The notes beneath the pieces were generated by a model. That model saw only the letters and a list, made by a program, of their open reading frames with translations, was not told where the DNA came from and ran no database searches. From contig NZ_LNCI01000001.1 of assembly GCF_001509585.1 (NCBI RefSeq), positions 1 through 64,000 of the forward strand: a stretch of DNA of 64,000 nt, written 5' to 3'. Source of the stretch: Tropicimonas marinistellae (GTDB lineage: Bacteria; Pseudomonadota; Alphaproteobacteria; Rhodobacterales; Rhodobacteraceae). Shown in pieces: positions 54,886 through 64,000 of this stretch (its first letter is position 1; every line of letters begins with the position of its first letter). The position numbers and the translations under genes were made by a program.

Positions 54886-56754
54886 TTAGTCCACCCTGGT
54901 GAACCTCCATCGCTGGTTTTTCTTGCCAGTGAACGGCCTTGCGACGACCTTTCCGTCCCGTGCGGTCAGGAAGTTCCCCGAATAGCGGTTCTGAAGATAG
55001 CTCGCCCCGCCGACATCGTAGATCATCCACTCATGGCGCGCATCTACGCTGTGTTTTCCGGTGACGACATCTGTGGAGACGTCGGCACGGTGCGACTGAG
55101 CATTCTGCACCAGATAGGCCGACGGGTTTGCCTCCGAGGCAAGCAACGCAAAACCGGCGCGCTTGGTAAGCCCGATCGTCTCTGTGTCTTTTGCGAGCGA
55201 CGGGACGACTTTCCCCCCGGCTTTGGAGGCGAAGGAAAGGTATTTCCCGCCAGCGGCCGCCTGAACGAGGAACGTTCCCGGATCGTAAAACCGGTTGTCC
55301 CAGGCCGCCATCAGGCTTGTACCTTCCCACGTGGCCAGGAAGGTTTGGCTGAAAACCTCGTCGTCAAACTTGTTGACGGGCGTACCGTACTGGAAGTCGC
55401 GTATCAGGGCGACGTTCTCTGCATAGTCAGAATAGTCGGGAACCGGCCCAAACCCTTCGAACAGGGCGGCGTAGCCCCCGGGAACCGGCTCGAAATTCAG
55501 CTGCCAGATGGCTCCCCCCATTTGTTGGACCGACGAGCCGCGGATCATGACTGGATTCTGTCCGTATGGCTCCCAGCCCTTCCGGTCCGACGCGTGTTCC
55601 ACTTTCGCGCGCCAGAGGTGCGCGGTCTCCGGATAGTCGTATGCATCCCGGAGGCCTTTGCCATCGTCCATAAGACCGCCGCCGCCTGTCAGGCAAACGA
55701 TCAGGTACACCTGACCTTCGAATTCCTCGACTGAGAGGTTGTTTCCGACGATGTGATGGTCGTATCCGCTGCCCTCGGGTCCCAGGTCGATGACCTGGGT
55801 CGGTGGCCCCCAGTTAATTCCGTCGATCGACTCTCTGATCCTTACACCCCCGTCGTGCGTGGAGTGCGCCATGAACCAGGTCGCGCCGACCTTCACGACG
55901 GATGATCCCCCGAAGCCGTTTTTCTCGCCGTTCTGATCGAGCATGAGCGTTGGTTTGGAAAACGTTTTGCCGCCATCTTCGCTGACCGACCGATAGCGCC
56001 AGCCATTGTCGTAGTAGCGAATGACCATATCGGAGCCTGCCGGGATTGGCTGATCGATTGCGAGGATGGCATCCTCTCCGGTTCCCAAGTTCTCGACCTC
56101 GTAAGCCTCGGGGGGCAGGGTTTCCCCTCTCTTCCCGCCAATCGTGATCTTGAGGTCCTCGGGGTATTGGACCGGATAGCCCAGTTCGACAACAACCGGC
56201 ATGTCCTGTCCCGGCACAACGATATCGCGCTGTTTGGAGCGGCCGACGCGGAAGAACAGAAGGATATTTCCGTCGGCATAGGTCGCGTTGATCTGGGTGA
56301 TTTTTCCTCTGATACCCGGCTCGACGTCCTGAATGGCGATTGCAGGATGCTTGTGATGTGTCTTGGTCCATTTCGACCGGTCTGTCAGATCGATGGGTGA
56401 CGTGATCTTCGACAACTCGATCTGCCACATGCCGATGCCGGCCTGTTCTTGCTGGCCGCTCCGGAAGAACGCGTATGCAGTCGTGCCGTCGGAGAGAATT
56501 GTGCCACTCAGGTTGCCGCCGGTGATGAAGCCATCGTCGATCTCCGGATCACCCGTGACAACGTTCCCTTTTGGTATGACCGGGGAGAGAGAGTACGGGA
56601 GAAAGGAAATCTTGGCCGGTGGAGGAGGAGCATCCGAGCCATCGGCGAAGGCTGCATTCTGCGGGGCGGGCAATGCGCCGGACAGAACCAGTGTCAGCGC
56701 CAGGCCTATGAATGCTGCTGCGGTAATAGATTTTTTGCGAATTTTCAGAGTCAT
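54886..56754 (-). CDS. Secreted beta-propeller protein with C-terminal beta-trefoil-like domain
   Basis: 622 residues. Signal peptide at residues 1-38 (K-I-R-K-K-S, hydrophobic core, A-F-A-D). The middle (about 50-480) has repeated blade-like features including Y-R-S-V-S-E-D-G-G-K-T-F, an Asp-box-like S-x-D-x-G-x-T-F as in sialidases, with G-G-S-S-V-V-K and M-A-H-S-T-H-D-G-G. The last 130 residues end S-G-N-F-L-T-A-R-D-G-K-V and Q-R-W-R-F, typical of a ricin- or AbfB-like carbohydrate-binding trefoil. Probably acts on or binds an extracellular polysaccharide. Exact glycosidase family not assignable by eye. Confidence 0.75.
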   Translation of the reverse strand: MTLKIRKKSITAAAFIGLALTLVLSGALPAPQNAAFADGSDAPPPPAKISFLPYSLSPVIPKGNVVTGDPEIDDGFITGGNLSGTILSDGTTAYAFFRSGQQEQAGIGMWQIELSKITSPIDLTDRSKWTKTHHKHPAIAIQDVEPGIRGKITQINATYADGNILLFFRVGRSKQRDIVVPGQDMPVVVELGYPVQYPEDLKITIGGKRGETLPPEAYEVENLGTGEDAILAIDQPIPAGSDMVIRYYDNGWRYRSVSEDGGKTFSKPTLMLDQNGEKNGFGGSSVVKVGATWFMAHSTHDGGVRIRESIDGINWGPPTQVIDLGPEGSGYDHHIVGNNLSVEEFEGQVYLIVCLTGGGGLMDDGKGLRDAYDYPETAHLWRAKVEHASDRKGWEPYGQNPVMIRGSSVQQMGGAIWQLNFEPVPGGYAALFEGFGPVPDYSDYAENVALIRDFQYGTPVNKFDDEVFSQTFLATWEGTSLMAAWDNRFYDPGTFLVQAAAGGKYLSFASKAGGKVVPSLAKDTETIGLTKRAGFALLASEANPSAYLVQNAQSHRADVSTDVVTGKHSVDARHEWMIYDVGGASYLQNRYSGNFLTARDGKVVARPFTGKKNQRWRFTRVD

Positions 56755-57209
56755 GTGGATTTTCTTCTCAAGAATCTACGCTCCCCGTTGGCGCCGATGA
56801 ATACAGATGGGTCAAGCCAGCGCTCTGGTTCGCGCCATTAGGTGCTTCGCTGCCGTTGTGCCGGGTTTTGTACGTCCGAATCGTGCGGTTTGTCTCGCAC
56901 GTCCAGTGTGTTTCACGATTAATCTATTGCAACGAGTGTCAGAGTTTGTTCCCTTCGACGCCAGTTCAAGGTTTCGTTGGTCGTCGTGGTCTCGGATCCT
57001 TCGGACGACTTGATCGCAGGTCGTCAACGGGGACCATGGCTCCCCTCATGCAAGGACCCGAAAGGCTTGCGAACGCATCCCTGCGCGCACGCTGCACGTC
57101 TGCCCGGCGTAGGCTCGTTTACCCGCTAGGTGGGGCGCACGACCTTGCGAATCCTCCTGTCCGCTGCTACCCGCACAGGACGAAACAACAACAACATAAA
57201 GTCATTGAC
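56755..57209. other. Divergent spacer between the propeller protein and sulfotransferase 3
   Basis: 455 bases. No gene or clear operator seen. An upstream in-frame extension of the sulfotransferase (from 56856) is possible on paper but reads as non-protein, so the spacer is left unannotated. Confidence 0.4.
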
Positions 57210-58124
57210 ATGCAGTCTCTCGCCACTACCGACCGCAAGCCGCAGTTCATACTAGGCGTCGGTGCTCAGAAGGCTGGAACCACTTGGCTCTTCGACTACC
57301 TGCAACAGCATCCGCAGTGCGCCATGGGGCCGATGAAGGAGATCCACTTCTTCAACAATCTTCTTGCCCGCAAGGGGCAGCCTGGCTTGATGTGGTTTCA
57401 GTTTCGTCGGCTTAAGCGCGCCCTCGACAAGCGTGGAGAGAACCTTAAGTGGGGGCGCGACCCTGGAAATGGTGCGAAACTCGTGGCGTTGCTCGAAGGG
57501 CTTGCCATGCAGTACGAGCCGGATCGCTACGAGGCCTATTTCGAGCGACTGGTAGACAGCAACCCGCAGGCCCGCCTGATCGGTGATATCACTCCGGATT
57601 ATGCCAGTTTGGGCAAGAGGAGCATGGCCAAGGTGCGGGATCATCTCGAGAAGATGGGGTATCCGGTCAAGGTCGTGTTCCTGATGAGGGACCCGGCCGA
57701 ACGCTGTTACTCATCGTTCCGAATGGCCGCTCGCAATTTCGTCCGCGACGGGCGTACGAAAGTCCCTGCAAGCCAAAGCGAGTTCGTTCCGTTTTCTTGT
57801 ACGACCAGGGCAGCCTCTCGAACGCGCTATGAAAAGACGATCGCCGCGCTCGAGGCCAATTTCGACAAGTCGCAAATCTACTACGGGATCTACGAAGACC
57901 TGTTCAACAACGAGGAAATCGCCAGGATCAGCGAGTTTCTTGGTGTTGACTACGTCGAGCCCAAACTCGATGTCCGTAAGAACGCGGGTGGCGAAAAAAA
58001 GCGGCCGTCAGACGACGAGATCCGCCAGGTGCGGGAGCACTACAGGTCTACCTACAAGTTCTGCCGAAACAAGTTCGGTGCTGAGCGGATCGACCGACTT
58101 TGGGCGCCGAAGTTCTCAGACTGA
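57210..58124 (+). CDS. Sulfotransferase-like protein 3
   Basis: 304 residues. The loop G-V-G-A-Q-K-A-G-T-T-W-L (about 16-27) is a classic PAPS phosphosulfate site, and V-V-F-L-M-R-D-P-A-E-R-C-Y-S-S-F (about 154-169) is the R-x-P-x-x-R-x-x-S 3'-phosphate motif, as in the heparan-sulfate N/O-sulfotransferase class. It is closer to textbook members than the two sulfotransferases at 52.4-54.6 kb and not their recent copy. The start at 57210 has no good ribosome site, so the N-terminal position is tentative. Confidence 0.85.
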   Translation: MQSLATTDRKPQFILGVGAQKAGTTWLFDYLQQHPQCAMGPMKEIHFFNNLLARKGQPGLMWFQFRRLKRALDKRGENLKWGRDPGNGAKLVALLEGLAMQYEPDRYEAYFERLVDSNPQARLIGDITPDYASLGKRSMAKVRDHLEKMGYPVKVVFLMRDPAERCYSSFRMAARNFVRDGRTKVPASQSEFVPFSCTTRAASRTRYEKTIAALEANFDKSQIYYGIYEDLFNNEEIARISEFLGVDYVEPKLDVRKNAGGEKKRPSDDEIRQVREHYRSTYKFCRNKFGAERIDRLWAPKFSD

Positions 58125-58362
58125 GCGACTCGTTCCGAGACCATCCATGTCGCCAGAGCGAAACTAAATAACCTTCACCAGATGGGGCCATGTGGCGTGG
58201 AAACGCTGAACGGGTGCGCGTTTCGTGCAGCTCGGCATCGCTCGTAACGTTTGGAGGTCGGCGCGGTCTGGAACCATAATCGTTGGTTGCCTCTCTGATC
58301 GAACGGCGGGCGTGCAGGGAGAACTGAAGCGGCGGTAAGAGTGTCCATCATCCGTCGAGTCA

Positions 58363-58376
58363 TCGAAACGAATCGA
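58363..58376 (+). promoter_or_regulatory. Candidate LacI-family half-palindromic box 1 upstream of aldA
   Basis: TCGAAACGAATCGA resembles the box at 58502-58515 and shares GAAACG with the perfect GAAACGTTTC at 61422-61431. Confidence 0.35.
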
Positions 58377-58501
58377 GTATACGTCCGAAAGGCTCGAAGG
58401 CATTCTGACGTTCGGTACGCATTCACGCAGATCTGCATGTAATTACAAAAAATAATTACAGAATTCTCAAGCCGTTCCAGCTCCACGGTCTTCGATGGTT
58501 G

Positions 58502-58515
58502 TCGAAACGATTCGA
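58502..58515 (+). promoter_or_regulatory. Candidate LacI-family box 2 upstream of aldA
   Basis: TCGAAACGATTCGA (10 of 12 central positions symmetric) lies 71 bp before the aldA start and resembles the GAAACGTTTC palindrome near the FucI-like gene. Confidence 0.45.
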
Positions 58516-58585
58516 AAATTCTTGCCTCCTCCCTGACTGTTCGGCCATTCTGGGCGCGATTTTCAGGCCAATTTGGGAGGATGGC

Positions 58586-60022
58586 ATGACCAGTCAGCAC
58601 AGGAACTATATCAACGGCGCATTCGTAAGTTCGGCGGGAGCTGCGATGATTCCCGTGCGCAATCCCGCGACGGGCGCTGTGCTTTCGGAGGTGCCCGATA
58701 CGTCGGCCGATCAGGTCGATGCGGCCATTGGTGCGGCGAAGGCGGCGCAACGTGGCTGGGAAGCATTGCCGGCCATCGAGCGTGCAGGGTATCTGCGCCG
58801 AATAGCGGCGGAGATCCGAAGCAACGCGCCCGCGTTGGCGAGGGCCATCGTTGAGGAGCAGGGAAAGATCATGAGTCTGGCGGAGGTCGAGGTTGGCTTC
58901 ACGGCAGACTATCTCGACTACATGGCGGAGTGGGCGCGGCGCATCGAGGGTGAAATCGTAACGTCGGACCGGCCCAACGAGACCATATTTCTCTTCCGAC
59001 AGGCAATTGGTGTTGTGGGTGGGATCCTGCCGTGGAACTTTCCCTTCTTCCTGATCGCGCGAAAGCTGGCGCCCGCGCTGGTGACTGGAAATACCATTGT
59101 CATCAAGCCTTCGGAGGAAACGCCCAACAACGCCGCCATGTTTATGGATCTGTTGTCGGGCGTCGGATTGCCTGCTGGGGTGGTCAACATGGTCTACGGC
59201 TGCGGTGCATCGACGGGTCGCGCACTTTGCGAAAACCCAGATGTCGGCATGCTGAGCTTCACGGGCTCGGTTGAGACCGGGTCGCGGATCATGGAGGCGG
59301 CGGCGAGAAACATCACCAAGGTCAATCTGGAACTTGGCGGAAAGGCACCGGCAATTGTGTGCGCTGATGCCGACCTTGAGCTCGCCGCGAACGCAATTAC
59401 AGCCAGTCGAGTGATAAATTCGGGGCAGGTCTGCAATTGTGCCGAACGGGTTTATGTCGAACGGGCTGTCGCCGACGAATTCGTGGACCGGCTCACACGC
59501 AAGATGGCAGGCAGCACATTCGGAAATCCCCTCGAAGACAGGTCGGTGGACTATGGTCCGATGATCAACAAAGCTGGGTCGGACAAGGTTGCCGGGCTTG
59601 TCGATCGTGCGACTGCCGCGGGCGCCGAAGTCATGACCGGGGGTGAGGTCGCAGATTTAGGCGCTGGCAACTACTTCCAGCCTACGGTCCTGGCCGGTGT
59701 CGCTCACGACAGCGAAATCATGCAGAAGGAGGTGTTTGGCCCGGTGCTTCCGGTCAATGTCATTGAGGATCTGGACCAAGGCATCGCACGGGCGAACGAC
59801 AGCGACTATGGTCTGACATCGTCGATATATACGCGAGATATCGGCGCTGCCATGCGTGCCTGCCGGGACATCAAATTTGGCGAAACCTACATAAACCGCG
59901 AGAACTTCGAGGCAATGCAGGGGTATCATGCAGGCGTCCGAAAATCGGGGATCGGTGGGGCGGACGGCAAGCATGGTCTCTATGAATACACGCAAACCCA
60001 CATGGTGTATCTGCAGGCCTGA
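58586..60022 (+). CDS. aldA: Aldehyde dehydrogenase, AldA (lactaldehyde/glycolaldehyde) type
   Basis: 478 residues, matching AldA length. N-binding motif P-W-N-F-P-F-F-L, catalytic glutamate in L-E-L-G-G-K-A-P and the nucleophile in G-Q-V-C-N-C-A-E-R-V (Cys285, the same number as in E. coli AldA). The C-N-C-A-E-R-V-Y-V stretch is characteristic of AldA. It oxidises L-lactaldehyde to lactate or glycolaldehyde to glycolate with NAD. GGGAGG precedes the ATG at 58586. With a FucI-like isomerase and FGGY kinase 1.7 kb away it fits deoxysugar breakdown. Confidence 0.93.
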   Translation: MTSQHRNYINGAFVSSAGAAMIPVRNPATGAVLSEVPDTSADQVDAAIGAAKAAQRGWEALPAIERAGYLRRIAAEIRSNAPALARAIVEEQGKIMSLAEVEVGFTADYLDYMAEWARRIEGEIVTSDRPNETIFLFRQAIGVVGGILPWNFPFFLIARKLAPALVTGNTIVIKPSEETPNNAAMFMDLLSGVGLPAGVVNMVYGCGASTGRALCENPDVGMLSFTGSVETGSRIMEAAARNITKVNLELGGKAPAIVCADADLELAANAITASRVINSGQVCNCAERVYVERAVADEFVDRLTRKMAGSTFGNPLEDRSVDYGPMINKAGSDKVAGLVDRATAAGAEVMTGGEVADLGAGNYFQPTVLAGVAHDSEIMQKEVFGPVLPVNVIEDLDQGIARANDSDYGLTSSIYTRDIGAAMRACRDIKFGETYINRENFEAMQGYHAGVRKSGIGGADGKHGLYEYTQTHMVYLQA

Positions 60023-60261
60023 CAGTGAGGTTGCCGCATGGCGCGTAAGTCCTGATCGGAGTCGCCCGGTTCTGCGGGGCGATGATTGATGCAGGGCGCG
60101 CGCGTGGTAGGTGGCGATTGTGGCTCCAATTGCGGGGCCGCAACCCGACCACCCGGGTGGTAAGAGGTGTTTGGTGGGGCGGGCGCGAGAGGCGCCGGTT
60201 TGCCGATCTGCGGATTCCTGCAATCTGCTGACTGCCGATTGTCCGCCGACGGCCGATCTCT
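60023..60261. other. Convergent spacer between aldA and the LacI gene
   Basis: 239 bases, no gene. A zero-loop 14-bp palindrome ACCACCCGGGTGGT sits at 60148-60161; short C-C-G-A-T repeats surround 60200-60260. Confidence 0.35.
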
Positions 60262-61278
60262 TCAGTCCCGGTTGGCCGGCTCACCCGTCGTCTCGCCGCG
60301 AACGAAGTTTGGCTCGAATGCCACCGACCTCGGTTCGATCTCTGCGTTTGGGTCCTCAACGCGCTCCAGCATCCAGGTGCAGGCCTGAATTGCCATTTCG
60401 CGTGCGGGTTGTGCGGCGTGAGTGACCCTTGGGCTCAAAACGTCACCCCACGGCGCTTCGTCGATACAGCACACCGACAGATCGTTGGGGCAGTCAAACC
60501 CGAGTTCCTGAGCGGCCTGCAAGGTGCCGATCATCATCTCGTTGTTGGCGGCGATTATCGCTGTAACCGGGTTCGACCGGCATAGAAGCTTCATCGAGGC
60601 CCGATACCCGCTTCCCCGCGTATAGTCGCCGGAGAGAACGGCGCCTGGCTCGATCTCAAGGCCGTGTGCTTCCATCGCCCGTCGAAAACCAATCTCGCGT
60701 TCCATTGCGGACCATTGGCCGGGTTCGCCGGCAATGAAGGCGATCCGGCGATGGCCGAGGCCGTAGAGGTGTCGGGTGAGAATTCCGACCGCCAAGCGAT
60801 TGTCCAGTCCGACGAAGTCGTAGTAGGCGCTGGGCACCTGGTGGTCGAACAGAACGACCGGGATTCCGGCTTGATCGAGTTGCGGCAGAAGTTCTGCGGT
60901 TTGTTGGGTGGGTGATATCATGACGCCGGTGACGCGCTGTGCGATCAACTGCCGGATCACTGCGGCTTCGTCGCTCACGGAACTCGATTTGTCTGATAGG
61001 GTAAGAAGATAGCCCTTCTCGAATGCCCTGTGCTCGAACTCGGTAAGAAACATCTGGGAAAAGTACGTCCCGATATCGGAGACGATAAGGCTCACAAAGG
61101 GGCTCCGGCCCTTGCGCAAACTCTTCGCGATCGGGTTCGCCACATAGCCTGTCGCCTCGGCGGCATCCATTATTTTTCGAAACGTTTTACTACTCACCCG
61201 TTCCTTCTGGTTGAGGGCCAGGGAGACAGTCGAGACGGAGACGCCGGCAGCCTTTGCTACATCGCGTATCGTAGCCAT
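60262..61278 (-). CDS. LacI-family repressor of the aldA/fucose-isomerase-like genes
   Basis: 338 residues. HTH at 2-24 (T-I-R-D-V-A-K-A-A-G-V-S-V-S-T-V-S-L-A-L) and a type I periplasmic-binding-like effector domain starting P-F-V-S-L-I-V-S-D-I. It lies between aldA and the FucI-like operon and divergent from the latter. A perfect decamer palindrome GAAACGTTTC at 61422-61431 is the likely operator. Sugar effector unknown. Confidence 0.92.
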   Translation of the reverse strand: MATIRDVAKAAGVSVSTVSLALNQKERVSSKTFRKIMDAAEATGYVANPIAKSLRKGRSPFVSLIVSDIGTYFSQMFLTEFEHRAFEKGYLLTLSDKSSSVSDEAAVIRQLIAQRVTGVMISPTQQTAELLPQLDQAGIPVVLFDHQVPSAYYDFVGLDNRLAVGILTRHLYGLGHRRIAFIAGEPGQWSAMEREIGFRRAMEAHGLEIEPGAVLSGDYTRGSGYRASMKLLCRSNPVTAIIAANNEMMIGTLQAAQELGFDCPNDLSVCCIDEAPWGDVLSPRVTHAAQPAREMAIQACTWMLERVEDPNAEIEPRSVAFEPNFVRGETTGEPANRD

Positions 61279-61743
61279 GTCTTTCTTTCCGCCTGTTAAT
61301 TACTAGCTACTTTAGTACCTCGAAATGCGCTGAATGGCAATTCGGATCGCGTTTTGGCGGGTTGCGGTTGCGACGCGCTTGAGGGTTGACACGAATTGTG
61401 GCGTGATGTTCTCTGATTATAGAAACGTTTCGATGGCGGGCGACGCTGTCGATTCGTCGCGGTGCTGAAGCCTGCTCGAAGGAGTGGTCTGGGTCGTTTT
61501 GGCTATGCGGTCAGATGGCGCAAGCCTGGAGGAGGAATGATGCCGTGTTTGCGAGGCGTGGGCGGCGAGGGCATGCTTGCCCACGTCCCCGTTCGCTGGG
61601 CGCGAGATGAGGGCCACTGACGCGGGCGGCCGAACGGCTTTGCATGCGCGACTGAAGGAGCCGGTAGCGCGGCGATACGGAGAACTTGCGCCGCAATAAC
61701 CAACGCGCGGCGTACCCTGGAGAGGAGCCAAGAGGGAATCCCG
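61279..61743. other. Divergent regulatory region between the LacI gene and the FucI-like gene
   Basis: 465 bases with no gene supported. It contains the palindrome at 61422-61431, TAATTAC at 61297-61303, and GAGAGGAG before the start of the next gene. Confidence 0.5.
61422..61431. promoter_or_regulatory. LacI-family operator GAAACGTTTC
   Basis: A perfect 10-bp palindrome with central CG in the divergent promoter; related boxes (GAAACGATTC and GAAACGAATC) lie upstream of aldA. Confidence 0.6.
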
Positions 61744-63339
61744 ATGAAAGATATCGTTCTTGTAGCCAACGGAGACCTACGCGAAAGCGCGAATATCGTT
61801 TGCTGGCCTGCGCAGAAGGCCATGGAGGAGCGTCTGATGGACGTGATCGCGGCCAAGGGGCACACGATCACCCGGGGGCACCCGGTTAAACCACAAGGTC
61901 ATGGCTTCATTGGATCGCAGCGTGAGGGAATGGACGTCTTCGCCAGCATCGATCCGGAAGCTCCGCTGATCGTCGCAGAGGCGGTTTGGCAGTATTCCCA
62001 TCATGTTCTCGCCGGTCTCTATCATCACCGTGGTCCGATCCTGACGCTTGCCAACTGGTCTGGTCAGTGGCCGGGCTTGGTTGGCATGCTGAACCTGAAC
62101 GGGTCGCTTACCAAGGCGGGTATCGAGTATTCGACGATCTGGAGTGAGAATTTCGACGATCCTTTCTTCGAACGGGCAATCGACGAATGGCTAGAGACCG
62201 GGAAGATCACGCACGAGGTGGATCACGTCACGCCATGTCCGGAACTGAAGCTTCCGGCGCAAGACGCAGAGATCGTCAAGGGCATTGTAGACTCGCTGCT
62301 GCAAGAAAAGACGATCATGGGTGTCTTCGACGAAGGCTGCATGGGAATGCACAATGCCATCATCCCCGATGAATTGCTGTTGCCGATGGGCATCTTCAAG
62401 GAACGCTTGTCGCAGTCGGCGCTGTACTACGCCGCGACCCAGGTGCCGGATACGGAGGCCCGGGCGGTTTACGACTGGTATCTGGAAAAAGGCCTAAAGT
62501 TCCACCTTGGAGAGGTCCACGAGGAGGATCTGACCGAGGCTCAGGTGCTGGATCAGTGTAAAATGTACATCGCCGCAGTGCGCATCGCCGAGGAGTTCGG
62601 CTGCGAGGCCATTGGCATACAGTACCAGCAGGGGCTGAAGGATCTTATGCCGGCATCCGACCTTGTAGAGGGTACGCTCAATAACAGCGACCGCCCGGAT
62701 GTGACGGGACCGAACGGCGTGATCCGCAAGGGCGAGGCCATCCCCCACTTCAACGAGGTGGACGAATGCGCTGGCCTTGACGGTTTGCTGATCAACCGCC
62801 TGCACAAGGCGCTCGGCCAGCCGGTGGAGAACACGTTGCACGACTTGCGGTGGGGCGGGCCTGATCTCTCGGGAACGACTGACGAATACGTGTGGGTCTT
62901 CCTGATTTCCGGCGCTGTGCCGCCGGAACACAATACCGGCGGTTGGGCCGGCAGTGAGAGTTTCCGCCAGCCCCCGATGTATTTCCCAAACGGCGGCGGC
63001 ACACTGCATGGTGTTGCCAAGCCCGGCGAAATCATCTGGTCACGGATCTTCGTCGAGGGTGGTGCCCTGCATATGGACATCGGGCGTGGTCAGGCAATCT
63101 CGCTACCCGAGGAGGAGACGAGGCGTAGGCTTGAGGGGACCACGCCGCAATGGCCGATCATGCACGCCGTCCTCACAGGTGTCACACGGGACCAGATGAT
63201 GGCACGGCATAAGGCGAACCACATTCAGCTGGCCTATGCGACCTCTGCCATAGAAGCCGATCGCGCCATGATGGCGAGAGCGGCGCTCGCGAGGGAATTG
63301 GGCATCGATGTCAGTTTCTGCGGTGTGAAGCCGGTCTGA
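61744..63339 (+). CDS. L-fucose isomerase-like protein
   Basis: 531 residues, belonging to the FucI/AraA ketol-isomerase superfamily by length and by features such as [35 protein letters not shown] and L-I-N-R-L-H-K. These enzymes interconvert aldoses and ketoses at a metal site. Only moderate resemblance to E. coli FucI, so the substrate may be a related deoxysugar. First gene of an operon with the FGGY kinase that starts 66 bp downstream. Confidence 0.8.
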   Translation: MKDIVLVANGDLRESANIVCWPAQKAMEERLMDVIAAKGHTITRGHPVKPQGHGFIGSQREGMDVFASIDPEAPLIVAEAVWQYSHHVLAGLYHHRGPILTLANWSGQWPGLVGMLNLNGSLTKAGIEYSTIWSENFDDPFFERAIDEWLETGKITHEVDHVTPCPELKLPAQDAEIVKGIVDSLLQEKTIMGVFDEGCMGMHNAIIPDELLLPMGIFKERLSQSALYYAATQVPDTEARAVYDWYLEKGLKFHLGEVHEEDLTEAQVLDQCKMYIAAVRIAEEFGCEAIGIQYQQGLKDLMPASDLVEGTLNNSDRPDVTGPNGVIRKGEAIPHFNEVDECAGLDGLLINRLHKALGQPVENTLHDLRWGGPDLSGTTDEYVWVFLISGAVPPEHNTGGWAGSESFRQPPMYFPNGGGTLHGVAKPGEIIWSRIFVEGGALHMDIGRGQAISLPEEETRRRLEGTTPQWPIMHAVLTGVTRDQMMARHKANHIQLAYATSAIEADRAMMARAALARELGIDVSFCGVKPV

Positions 63340-63404
63340 ATCTGAGCGCGGTGCGCCGGTCTGACCGGCGCATCTGCTGTTTCACCGACGAATGGGAGGG
63401 GTCC

Positions 63405-64000
63405 ATGGCCGTCGCCGTCTTCGATGTCGGAAAAACCAACGTGAAGCTGCTCGCCGTCGGTTCGGATGGTGAGATCCTCGAACAGAGTTCGATTGCCAAC
63501 AGCGTGATTCAGGATGGCCCGTTTTGGCGCCACGATCTTGCCGGCACAGAGAGTTGGCTGCTCGAATCCTTGGGTGACCTGGCGAAAAGCCATGAACTGG
63601 AGGCTTTTGTGACTGCGGCTCACGGATCGGCTGGCGTGTTGGTGCGTTCGGACGATCTGGAACGCTCTGAGCCGCTGTGTCCCATGCTTGATTACGAACA
63701 GGAGATACCTGACTGGCTCAGGAAGCGGTACGTGGCCGTTGGCGGCGGTTTCGAGGATCGCGGGAGCGCGATCCTTCACGGCGCACTGCACCAGGCGCGG
63801 CAGCTTCTTTGGCTGGAGCAGGAGTTGCCTGCCGCAATGGGCTCGGGCGCGCTGTACCTTTGTCTGCCACAGTATTGGGCCTGGCGGCTTTCAGGCGTTG
63901 TAGCCTCCGAGATTACATACCTAGCTGCGCAATCGGGCCTTTGGAACCTGACAGGCAACCGCGCGGCCAGGATTGTTGCGCGGCATGGCTGGACCGAGAT
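63405..64000 (+). CDS. FGGY-family carbohydrate kinase, N-terminal part (runs off the window)
   Basis: Open to the end of the window for about 198 codons. The opening A-V-F-D-V-G-K-T-N-V-K is the N-terminal phosphate-loop motif of FGGY kinases (D-x-G-x-T), and T-A-A-H-G-S-A-G and L-C-L-P-Q-Y-W-A-W-R-L-S-G fit the rhamnulokinase/fuculokinase branch. GGGAGGGG precedes the start. It would phosphorylate the ketose made by the FucI-like isomerase. C terminus not seen. Confidence 0.85.
   Translation, partial: MAVAVFDVGKTNVKLLAVGSDGEILEQSSIANSVIQDGPFWRHDLAGTESWLLESLGDLAKSHELEAFVTAAHGSAGVLVRSDDLERSEPLCPMLDYEQEIPDWLRKRYVAVGGGFEDRGSAILHGALHQARQLLWLEQELPAAMGSGALYLCLPQYWAWRLSGVVASEITYLAAQSGLWNLTGNRAARIVARHGWTE

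Larger units (their letters stand above)
58125..58585. other. Regulatory spacer upstream of aldA
   Basis: 461 bases without a gene. It contains two LacI-like boxes and, at 58439-58460, two direct copies of TAATTACA in an AT-rich tract. TAATTAC recurs upstream of the LacI gene at 61297-61303. Confidence 0.45.

Noticed and set aside
60148-60161. Perfect palindrome ACCACCCGGGTGGT as a terminator or operator
   Set aside because: Zero loop, no T-run, and it lies between convergent genes where no promoter is expected; not enough to call.
61176-61187. CGAAACGTTTTA inside the LacI gene as an operator
   Set aside because: It falls in the coding sequence for the helix-turn-helix region and is an imperfect match; probably chance.

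Overview
The window looks like an accessory carbon-catabolism region of a GC-rich alphaproteobacterium, most likely a Rhodobacterales (roseobacter-type) or Rhizobiales member. This rests on MocDEF-type rhizopine genes, an IolC fused to DUF2090, TRAP and tripartite tricarboxylate (TTT) transporters, a FrcBCA-type sugar ABC transporter, RTX proteins and DUF1194. There are no rRNA, tRNA, replication or other housekeeping genes and no obvious transposase or CRISPR array. It could be a chromosomal catabolic island or part of a large plasmid.

Layout. (1) 0.1-6.6 kb: GntR regulator, TRAP transporter dctPQM, a TIM-barrel epimerase and a divergent PdxA-family dehydrogenase, followed by about 1 kb with no convincing intact gene. 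(2) 7.6-14.6 kb, inositol cassette A: leftward iolC-iolB-iolJ, rightward oxidoreductase/IolE-like/oxidoreductase, and a LacI regulator. A perfect 18-bp palindrome in the divergent promoter recurs with two changes upstream of that regulator. (3) 14.8-21.7 kb: a MocD-MocE-MocF oxygenase system (membrane di-iron hydroxylase, Rieske ferredoxin, ferredoxin reductase) followed by an unusual PanB-like protein and a Gfo/Idh/MocA dehydrogenase. Two paralogous 342-aa LacI regulators flank it. (4) 22.1-35.6 kb, cassette B: sugar ABC transporter, two Gfo/Idh/MocA enzymes, two TIM-barrel isomerases, iolC-DUF2090, iolD, iolE, a PhyH-type dioxygenase and a second iolB.

(5) 36.2-42.0 kb: two RTX proteins, one carrying a GH5 glycoside hydrolase, and a DUF1194 von Willebrand-like protein. 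(6) 42.1-52.4 kb: a nearly complete D-glucarate/galactarate pathway (gudD, garD, HpaI/GarL aldolase, tartronate semialdehyde reductase, glycerate kinase) with a TctCBA transporter and a GntR regulator. (7) 52.4-58.1 kb: three sulfotransferase-like proteins around a secreted beta-propeller/beta-trefoil protein. (8) 58.6-64 kb: an AldA-type aldehyde dehydrogenase, a LacI regulator, a FucI-like isomerase and the start of an FGGY kinase, suggesting deoxysugar breakdown through lactaldehyde.

How it fits together: regions 2-4 read as one system for cyclitols. The MocDEF-type oxygenase would remove an O-methyl group from a methylated inositol or inosamine. Gfo/Idh/MocA enzymes and isomerases would convert the ring to scyllo- or myo-inosose. 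IolE, IolD, IolB, IolC and IolJ or DUF2090 would complete breakdown. The PanB-like protein beside the demethylase lacks canonical PanB metal-ligand motifs and is the best candidate for undescribed chemistry. All functional calls are from sequence reading only; no database search was run.
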